A stretch of DNA of 64,000 nucleotides from Cordilura impudica. Lineage: Eukaryota > Arthropoda > Insecta > Diptera > Scathophagidae. Shown here in pieces: positions 56,570 through 64,000 of the stretch; position 1 is the first letter of the stretch; each line of letters opens with the position of its first letter. The stretch lies in contig OY821520.1 in the NCBI GenBank assembly GCA_963682025.1, positions 83,791,465-83,855,464 on the forward strand. Direction: 5' to 3'. The notes under the pieces are model-generated. The model saw only the letters and a list, made by a program, of their open reading frames with translations. It had not been told where the DNA came from and did no database searches. The position numbers and the translations under genes were made by a program.

Positions 56570-56945
56570 TCTATAATATTAATAGGCTAGGCGATTTTTT
56601 GTTACTGATGTAAGTTTAACAGTTTTACCCCGATTTTGACAAAAAATTCGCCATTTGAAAGGTATTTCTTTTTAGCTGTTACCCAGATTTACAGCTTTTC
56701 ACCGTCTGGAACATTTTTTGGAGTAATGATCGTTTAAAGTTGCTACTAACACATTCATAAAATTATACAATGCTATGTGTGTGTTTATTAAATTTGTTAA
56801 TGTGTTTGTGTTAATGTGTTGAGTTTGTTTTCTTCATTTAAAATGAGTTGAATTACGAAGCATACCTTTAGGGTCTTTATTAAATGAAAAAAAAATAAAA
56901 TTTCCTAGAATTTGCACTCGAATTTCGAGTGCGGGAATCTGCTAG
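56570..56945 (+). mobile_element. Non-autonomous Helitron, family 1, copy 13
   Basis: A then TCTATAATATTAATAGGCTA; 3' end GCACTCGAATTTCGAGTGCG, GGAATCTG, CTAG before T. Full length and clean. Confidence 0.9.
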
Positions 56946-57900
56946 TAATAATCAATACGAGAACTAATTTTCGCAACTAAGTTCTTTTAGAAAGAGATAG
57001 CGCATAATTTTCTTCGCTAATGGCATAAAATTTGTTTTATACAATAAAGAGAATTCCAAAGAATACATTTCCGAAATTTATAGGCCATTATCGAATTGAA
57101 AAACGGATTGCCTCAAAAGCGGGTTAATATTTTTTTTTTCGTACTTCGGTTTATTTATTTTCAAAAGCTCAATACAACTGATCTTAAGGAAAAAAAATCT
57201 AACCAAATTACTATATAGTGAGTTTCTACAGCAATAATCTAGCAGAGATTTTACCGTGCTTAAAAAATGTGTAACATCCTCAAAGTTCGAAATAATTGTC
57301 AAAAAACATTATTGGGTTATTTACATTACTAAACAATTTCTAATTCCGTCAATTTTTAAATTGTTTTTATTTTCCAACGATTTTTCAAAGAAAATTAATT
57401 GAAATTTCCGCAAATATAAATAGTTTTCATGAAAATCTAAAATTTTAACTTTTTTTCTAAATTTTTCGGCTTTGACTAAATATTTTTCTTTTTTGCAAAA
57501 TTTCTTCAACCAAAATAATATTTTATAAAAAATCCATTGAGCTCTGGCTTACTTAAATTGATTAGAAATTTGTAAATTTTCTAAACACGAAAATTCAGAA
57601 ATTTGATGTTGGAACGACTAGATATTGTTCATCACTTCAACGTAGTGCCAAACTTCGCTTGTTTTTTTTAAAAAGTCACAAGGTTGTTGGTCACTTTTGT
57701 AGCAGAACGTTATTTTTTCCTCAATTGTAATAAGTTTTTGTTTTTGGAAAATAGTGCATTTTTCGACAATTGGTTAAATGAAAAATATCATTAACATTAA
57801 ATTGAAATAAATTATTTAACCATTTAAATTAGTTTGTAAAATGCTAATGATTTTAGTCCCAATGAGACTACTAAATTTAAATGGGGCCCGTATAAGATGC
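56946..57900. other. A/T-rich spacer, nothing recognised
   Basis: Short overlapping frames only; no family resemblance or repeat structure seen. Confidence 0.4.
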
Positions 57901-58384
57901 CAAGCCAGACACCGTAGTGTAGAACAAGTGAGGTGGCCATGCTAGAAACGGTGAAGAAAATGTTATTGAATGACCGTCGACTGAAAATACGCCAACTAGC
58001 CGATATAACAACCATTTCAAAAAGTGCTATTAAACTGAGAATTGAATAAAAACATGGGTGTCGCATTTGCTCACAATATATTGATAAAAGCGCAGCTGTG
58101 AGAATGCCAAACACTCGGCAATGTTTCAAAGCATGAAACCCGAACCGATTCGTAAACATGGATGAAACTTGGGTTAGTCATTTTACATCTGAAATGAAGG
58201 AACAATAAAAACAGTGATCTGAAAGGAGCAAATTGGGTCACATAAGGCGAATATAGTACCTTCAACAGGGCAGGGGCATGGCGTAAACTTTTTGTGATGC
58301 ATGTGGAATTATTTTCATTAATTAAATATCTTCGAAAAGCTAAATTATGCGAATTTAGTTTGAATTTTTTTTTTCAGGCTCAAG

Positions 58385-58600
58385 ATCAAATATTTTTACT
58401 TCAAAATAAAGTAAAAAGCATTGGCACATTTGTTTGAAAAAATGATCAATATTCTGCATGACAGGTTATACAGCTGTTTCGGGAAGAGTACCCAACCCTC
58501 ATCAGTAACCAAAAGCAGTAGATAGTTTGTTTGGTAAAAAGTTAATTCATATGCCTTTGCTGTGAAACCAATGCAATGAGAATCCAAGCAAAGAGTTATA
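58385..58600 (-). mobile_element. Penelope-like fragment with hammerhead, minus strand
   Basis: Minus strand reads TTGCTTGGATTCTCATTGCA, TTTTTACCAAACAAACTATC, the hammerhead, then ATGCAGAATATTGATCATTT and TTTTTACTTTATTTTGAAGT. It aligns with 40930-41095 and 20590-20765. No reverse transcriptase is present. Confidence 0.65.
58464..58510 (-). ncRNA. Type I hammerhead ribozyme motif
   Basis: On the minus strand: GGTTA (58506-58510), CTGATGA (58499-58505), stem II region GGG...CCC (58481-58498), GAAA (58477-58480), palindromic CAGCTG (58471-58476), TA cleavage site (58469-58470) and TAACC (58464-58468), perfectly complementary to GGTTA. All core bases match the hammerhead consensus. Stem II has three G-C pairs, better than the copy at 20663. 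As in other Penelope-type hammerheads, stem III is so short that dimeric folding is likely. Confidence 0.88.
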
Positions 58601-58696
58601 CTATTAATCCTTTCCCAATATAATTTATTTCACCATTTGAGTGATAAAACCAAGACAAAAAAATGTTGTTCATCTATAAAATGCCTTGGTTCACAT

Positions 58697-61110
58697 CAGG
58701 GTTGGAAAAAATCATGATTTTTTTCGGAAAAAATCAAAAAATCAGATTTTTTCAAAAAATCCATACAAAATTGTGATTTTTTGCGATTTTTTGATTTTTT
58801 TGATTTTTTCGATTTTGCTACAACTTTCCTCAAAAAAAAATCGACCACACCGAAAAATAATCCATGTCTCTACCAAACTAAAAGTTTTCCACCAACTTTG
58901 GTGGATTTTTACCACAGTGGCAACTCTGAGTTTAATTATATTTTGAGATAAAACTGGCTGTAAAAGAAATGGGGAATCCCGGTTTTGTAAACTTTGCGTA
59001 TTTGATGAAAGAAAAGAAAGAATGTGCGTTCTGAAAAGCGAACGACTGTGTTGAACGATAGTAAGAATCGTTTATTTTTGTTGCCTGTTGATATTGTTGT
59101 GCGGTGTGCTTGAATAAATTAATTTAATATTTACAAAGATGCCTCGCTATAAGGATGTGATTTGGGAGCATTTCACAATAAAACAGACTTCTAAAACTGG
59201 CTGTCGAGCGATATGCAAAAATTGTAAAAAAGAAATGCAAGGTTTGGTGAAGCGGATGAAAAGCCATTATGAAAAATGCAAAAATAATATTCCGGATGAC
59301 GATGATGAAGTTACAGGTAAGTTAATGCAGTTTTCACCATTGTATTTTTGGAATAAAAAATATTTATTTTTCAGAATCTGCGCCACCTTCTGAACCTACC
59401 ACCTCTGTATGTTCTTCTGGTAAAGGCGACGAATGCGCGGCACCATCTCTTAAAAAAAAGGAGCTATCTGGAAATAGTTTAAGTCCGTTTATTGTAAAAA
59501 CGCCCACATTTATGAAAAAAAAGCTTGACCTACAAATAGCAAGGTCTATGTTTGCCACCAACTGTAGTTTCAGATCTATCGAACATCCACAAGTAAAAAA
59601 AGCTCTTTCATTATTGCGTCCAGGTTATATCCCCCCATCTCGGAAGGATATCTCAGGCAAATTATTGGATGAAATATACCATGAAGAAAGAGAACAGTGC
59701 TTCTCTAAGCTATTTGATAGTTTTGTCAATATGTCTGTTGACGGTTGGTCAAACGTTCATAATGAACCGGTAATTTGTGCTGCTATTACTACTGAGCAAA
59801 GTGAAGTGATCCTCTTTGAATCGGTGGATACAACAGGAAAACCGCACACTAGTGAATATCTTACTGAAATTTGTGAAGTTTTAATAAAAAAATTGAAGTC
59901 TCAGTACAATTGCAATGTGGCAAGTTTGGTCACCGACAACGCTTACAATATGGCTAAAATGCGGAACGATTTAAAAAAAAGCGACATAATCACATACGGC
60001 TGTTCAGCACACTTGTTGAACTTACTTTCCAAAGATTTCGAAATTGGCATTATCAAGGAACACGTAGTGCAAATAGTTAAATACTTCCGAAACAATCATG
60101 CAGCTAGCGCATTGTACAAAGCAGAAGGAGGTAGAGCATTAGTGCTGCCAAAAGATGTTCGTTGGAATACTGTATCTGACTGTTTCGAAGTTTTTTTGTC
60201 GGAGTGGCAGAAGCTACTGAAAGTGTGTGAAGAAAATAGGGACGTTATCGATTCTGATATTAGGACAAAAGTTGAAAACATGGTCATAAAGCGATCAGTG
60301 GAAGATTTTCTCTTAATTTTGAAGCCAATATCTGTAGCACTGGATACTTTACAAAGGAATAATGCAAATCTGTCTACAGCGGTAACGGCTTGGAAGAAAC
60401 TTGAAGCTAAATTTGATGATGCTGATATAAATGTCAGCCAAATGTCGAAGTTTCAAAAGAGGTATCAACAAGCAATGACTCCCAGTCACTTTTTGGCATT
60501 TTTATTAGACCCAACCCAAACAGAATTCACACTTACAGATATAGAAGAAGAAAGTGCGTTGGAGGAAGCACAAAATCACTATGATGGTTCAGTTTTGCTA
60601 CCATTGATAGTAAAACTTAAGTCAAAATCAAAACCATTCCAAAGTATGATGTTCGTACCAGCAGTGTTAAAAAATGTAACACCATTAGAGTGGTGGATTT
60701 CACAGAAGAACATATTTACCGAAGTAGAATACTCTACGATTTTTCCAATTGTTAAGCAATTGTTTGGGGCGATAGCTTCTTCAGCTGCTGTCGAAAGAGT
60801 GTTTTCTACATTTGGCATTGTTCATAGTAAATTAAGAAACCGACTGGGAATTCAAAAAGCTGGAAAGCTGGTGTTTTTGTTTAAGCATTATAATAATGAT
60901 ATTGATTTCTCAGATGTCAACGATTCCTGTCTTTAACATGTATATATTTGTTTGTTTTTTGTTAATTTCTGTAAAAAAAATATATTTTTGTGAAAAAAAA
61001 AAAAATAAATATATTTGATTAAATCACTGATTTTTATCGAAAAAATCATTTGATTAAATCATGATTTAAATCATGATTTAAATCAAAATGATTAAATCAT
61101 GCCAACCCTG
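58697..61110 (+). mobile_element. Complete autonomous hAT transposon with 8-bp duplication
   Basis: 2414 bp. Terminal inverted repeat CAGGGTTGG at both ends; GTTCACAT is present on both sides (58689-58696 and 61111-61118), an exact 8-bp duplication as hAT transposases generate. Subterminal regions are filled with AATCATGATTT and GATTTTTTGATTTTT-type repeats, likely transposase-binding sites. The target is a mariner pseudogene: removing the insertion and one duplication copy restores mariner-like sequence. All parts of an autonomous element appear present. Confidence 0.92.
59139..60936 (+). CDS. hAT-family transposase, two exons, apparently intact
   Basis: Cut-and-paste transposase. Exon 1 is 59139-59316, a 58-nt GT-AG intron lies at 59317-59374, exon 2 is 59375-60936; the spliced frame is 579 codons with no stop. 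N-terminal BED-type zinc finger: WEHF near residue 9, C..C in CRAICKNCKKEMQ, then KSHYEKC (residues about 5-50). An acidic/Ser-rich linker follows. RNase H-like domain: MSVDGWSNVHNEPVICA with the likely first catalytic Asp, SLVTDNAYNMAKMRND with the second, and the conserved CSAHLLNLL and LPKDVRWNTVSDCF blocks. The C-terminal dimerisation region is ASSAAVERVFSTFGIVHSKL (with the likely catalytic Glu in VERVFS) and RNRLGIQKAGKLVFL. The start at 59139 precedes the zinc finger and fits. A/T-rich TATA-like sequence upstream is not distinctive. Functional activity is inferred from integrity only. Confidence 0.9.
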
Positions 61111-61291
61111 GTTCACATAAAAATCTTGTTCATCAAGACAATGCACCAGTTCACACATCCGCTAATGCGGTGGCCAAAATCAATGAAATTGAGTTCGAAT
61201 TGCTTTAACACGGACTCAATCCGACTGACATATACCCCTTAAATTACAATTGCCAACATCCAAAAAGAAAATATTTTCTTACAAACTTTGG

Positions 61292-61470
61292 ACAAAAATT
61301 TGTCGATATTGTGCCATCGATTTTTCGATAGCTTTTGGCATGAGGAAAAAAAGTTCCGCTACGACATATCAAAAAAATCATTTTCGAGGCGCCCAAATTC
61401 AAATTTTTTGACCTTTTCTCATGCCAAAAGCTATCGGAAAATCGATGGCACAATATCGACAAATTTTTGT
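61292..61470. mobile_element. Foldback element with about 55-bp arms
   Basis: Left arm ACAAAAATTTGTCGATATTG, TGCCATCGATTTTTCGATAG, CTTTTGGCATGAG; the right arm is its reverse complement with one or two changes, around a short middle. Overlapping mirrored open frames on the two strands here come from this symmetry. It lies in the tail of the mariner pseudogene. TAGGGTGGGCCGATTTGT (reverse, 61475-61492) beside it could be another element's end. Confidence 0.7.
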
Positions 61471-61534
61471 GCTTACAAATCGGCCCACCCTAATGACCAC
61501 TGTATATGCTTTTCTTGCAAAAAGTAAAAAGTTT

Positions 61535-61572
61535 AAAATTTTGAGTTGATTCCCTTTATAGGAACCGGTACG
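61535..61572. repeat. Single MITE end of the CAACTCAAAATTTT type
   Basis: AAAATTTTGAGTTGATTCCC and TTTATAGGAACCGGTAC match one end of the MITEs at 42599 and 55812. I did not find a partner end. Confidence 0.5.
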
Positions 61573-61909
61573 ATATGTACATACATTTTTATATGTTCTT
61601 GAATAATATTATATGATAAAATTAACAGGGGCCTAACTTTGAACTTTTATATAGACACACCGATACATAATCTTTTATAGTTTGAGATAAATTAATCCAA
61701 CAACATAAACAATGGGGCATGACACCGTATATATATAAATCCCAAGATTTAAAAAAAAACTGCAAATGGGAATTTTTTGGATTCAGTGTACACATAGGTT
61801 CCACAAAAAGTTTAATATTGTTGAATAATGTTATTTTTTCTTTTAAACATTTAAAAAATGGCACGGTGTTAAAAGATTTGGTAACACTGAAGAGGTAAAA
61901 TCGATAAGA

Positions 61910-62115
61910 TTAGTGCACGCAGAAAAATATCGCCATCCGAATTGTTCTGAACAACTGTATTTTCGATTGCAACAACTGAAATTTCCTAGTAACTATCCGT
62001 TTTATATTGCAAAAAAATATTTACTATTTAGACAACCGAATTGTTATCAACTCGAAATTTAGTGATTAACTTCAAGGCAACCACAATGAATTTGTTTTCC
62101 GTGTGTGTATATTCC
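61910..62115. repeat. Repeat related to 44470-44620
   Basis: GCCATCCGAATTGTTCTGAA, CAACTGTATTTTCGATTGCA and AACCGAATTGTTATCA match the unit at 44490-44620. Confidence 0.55.
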
Positions 62116-63804
62116 GAGAAGTTCGACAAATGTATCATCCTAGAATTAGATTATTTTAGAAAAAAGGATATTTTTCACAGATTTTCTGCCAATATAAAAA
62201 TTGAGATTCATTACTATTTTAATGTTAAGCCGATCTGGCTTAATTTCCATTGCTGCATTGCGCAATATTTAATATATTCTTACATTTTGAAATGTTGAAA
62301 CGTTTTTTTTTTAATTTTGAAATATTCCTAAGAATCGTCACTTACATTAAAGTCCTTTCCAAAAGAGAGTCTTACCTAAAAAGATAAAATAAGAAACACA
62401 AAATAATTTATTATTTAGAAAAAATATGAAAAAAAAATAAAATAAATTAACATATCTTCACATATTTTTAACAAAAACAACATAAATATACATATATAAA
62501 CACAAATATATATGTATAAGAATGTTGACAAAAACTTTTTTACGACTGAAAATTTTATGGTGTTAAATATAGAAAACATTTATGGCCAATTTTCATACTA
62601 AAAACATAACATTTTGACACTTTTTTTCTTGGTACTTATTTGCATAATTTTCCTTATTTAAGCATAAAAATAGATCTTAAAAAATAACAAAAATCTCTAA
62701 ATGAACCTCCTTGTTGAGACATAAAAATTTAGAACACAAAAAAAAAACATCTAACTGCTATTTATAATATTTATAAAATCAGTAGGACGCCATTATATGC
62801 TTTCTTTTGTTTGTTTTCCCTTATTCCCAATTTCAGTCTAATGGCTTAAAGCATATTCATTGGTTTGGTAACAATTTCCTTGATATTGTTTTTTTTCTTT
62901 ACTCATTCTTTCATTCATTTGTATTTCAATTGTTTAAGTAAACAATACTGTGACGCTTCTTCGTATGTAAATAGCTAAATTATACTTTTTTTTTTATTCA
63001 GTACAGAAAAATCAAGAAAAATTATGGTAAAAATAAAAAATAGAAATCAAAAAGAAAATATCAAAGAAATCTATTAAAAATGTCAATTTAAGGAACGCGA
63101 CAATTGAAAATCAGCATAATATTATTGTAGAAAGAAAAGGATGAATTGGTGGTGTTTGTTGCTTTTATTGGCTTTTGTGTATGAGTTGGTGGTTGTTTAA
63201 TGATGGTGTATGAATTACTAATATCTTTTTGTAGCATATTTTTAGGAGCACCATTAAATATAAGTGGCTTATTTATAAAATGTGGATGATAACAAATTGT
63301 GGATGACGATTTTTTAAGCATTTTTAATAATATAACATATTTTAGAGGGCAAGTTAAAAAATATGAATTTTGTTTTTTTAATCAGGTATTAGTGTTGCCA
63401 TTTCGGTGCTTTTCGGTAGCTGTTACCTCTCAACATTCGTTTGTTCTTGTGAAAAAATGTTCTTAAATATTTTTAATATTTTTCCTTCATAGTACTTTTA
63501 GTGCTTTTTTACATGATTTTTTAAATATTTATGTTAGTTTTTCGAATTTTCTACCAAATGAGAAAAAAAAAATACTTTATATCACAGTTCTGTTAATATT
63601 GTCACAACATAAAAATTAATGACGTTACAAACATTTTAATATTCAATAGGAAAAAAGGTTCTAATTTTTTTTAAATCTCAAAACATTTATCAGTGTCAAG
63701 TGGTGATGATATAATCTTATATATTAAAAGAATTTATGAATAAACTTTGCATTCAAGATTTTTTTTCAATATTTCTCTTCTCTCAAACCTCTATAACTAG
63801 AGTT
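62116..63804. other. A/T-rich spacer, possibly 3' untranslated or downstream of the right-edge gene
   Basis: No transposon or array is recognised. If the exon at 63805-63934 is real, this stretch is downstream of its stop on the minus strand and could hold its 3' UTR. I could not point to a decisive polyadenylation signal. Confidence 0.4.
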
Positions 63805-63934
63805 TTAATTTACGTAGGCTGTTGACATAGGTCTAAGAACACTCAGTGGATCAAGCTCCTTCTTTTGAGCTATTAACTGCTTAAATTCGTTGGGTTTGAG
63901 GAAAGTTATGCGTGGAGAATCAACTTTACTTTTA
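63805..63934 (-). CDS. Likely terminal coding exon of an unidentified host gene
   Basis: Minus-strand frame with ordinary amino-acid composition, read as KSKVDSPRITFLKPNEFKQL then IAQKKELDPLSVLRPMSTAY, VN and a stop (TAA at 63805-63807). Upstream on the minus strand is TTAACCTACAG, a plausible intron acceptor with a branch-like TTAAC, so the exon may begin at 63934; the frame also stays open to about 63975. Local G/C content is higher than in the flanks, as expected for coding DNA. I do not recognise the protein. It could alternatively be a chance open frame or a transposon remnant. Confidence 0.5.
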
Positions 63935-64000
63935 CTGTAGGTTAACTTCTCTTGGCATATTTTGGTATTATATTATAAAAATTAATATATTATAATATAA

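Larger units (their letters stand above)
57925..61290 (+). pseudogene. mariner transposase pseudogene split by two insertions
   Basis: 5' part (about 57937-58290): ETVKKMLLNDRRLKIRQLAD, ITTISKSAIKLRIE then a stop, RQCFKA, and FVNMDETWVSHFTSEMKEQ with the first catalytic Asp of mariner (DETW). 3' part (about 61119-61290): LVHQDNAPVHTSANAVAKIN with the second Asp, FELL, a stop, then DIYPLNY where SPDLAP.DY is usual. Between them lie a minus-strand Penelope-like fragment (about 58385-58600) and the hAT transposon (58697-61110). Stops and frameshifts predate or postdate the insertions; the gene is dead either way. Confidence 0.85.

Noticed and set aside
59139..59393. Separate small zinc-finger gene before the hAT transposase
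   Set aside because: A GT-AG intron at 59317-59374 joins it in frame to the main exon, and the BED finger belongs at the N-terminus of hAT transposases.
61244..61527. Two overlapping open frames on opposite strands with similar peptides
   Set aside because: Mirror images produced by the foldback element at 61292-61470.
1..64000. tRNA, rRNA or long LTR retrotransposons
   Set aside because: None recognised on either strand by eye; a covariance-model search could overturn this for small RNAs.

Overview
This window looks like non-coding, transposon-filled chromatin from a dipteran genome, most likely a higher fly (Brachycera, plausibly a calyptrate such as a blow fly or house-fly relative). The reasons are the strong A/T bias, short GT-AG introns (54-58 nt) in the two multi-exon transposase genes, abundant mini-me/DINE-1-type elements with (GGAC)n cores, Helitron-derived short elements, Tc1/mariner, hAT and piggyBac-like debris, and dipteran-type non-LTR retrotransposons. 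There is no bacterial-type gene organisation. I found no tRNA, rRNA or CRISPR array. The species assignment is inference.

Layout. 1-13.6 kb is a mosaic of degenerate 7-bp A/T arrays (TTTTTCA / GAAAAAT type). Embedded in it are a dead Tc1 transposase (2.3-3.06 kb), two near-identical mini-me-like copies (6.0-6.8 and 9.66-10.42 kb), an 83-bp inverted repeat (7.4-7.6 kb) and three copies of an unnamed repeat terminus that always abuts a heptamer array. 13.6-18 kb is mostly featureless. 18-32 kb holds many short non-autonomous elements: a Helitron family with TC...hairpin...CTAG ends, a foldback element with a 9-bp target duplication, a second Helitron family with a 16-bp minisatellite that is split by a TAA-flanked MITE, and a long inverted repeat of about 0.65 kb per arm. 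32.4-37.4 kb holds two non-LTR retrotransposon remnants lying tail to tail and a mariner-type pseudogene. 37.5-46.7 kb is again short elements. 48.4-53.2 kb is a complete but dead DNA transposon with a 32-bp perfect TIR and 4-bp duplication, interrupted by a non-LTR retrotransposon whose reverse transcriptase frame is still open. 57.9-61.3 kb is a mariner pseudogene interrupted by a complete hAT transposon and by a Penelope-like fragment.

What may still function. The hAT transposon at 58697-61110 has an open 579-codon spliced reading frame, matching termini and a perfect 8-bp target duplication. Two hammerhead ribozyme motifs (20663-20706 plus strand; 58464-58510 minus strand) keep the catalytic core and stem I. 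A likely host coding exon lies at the right edge (about 63805-63934, minus strand), so the right end of the window may be the 3' flank of a host gene; I could not identify that gene. Everything else is judged to be decayed mobile DNA, satellite-like repeats or unique A/T-rich spacer.
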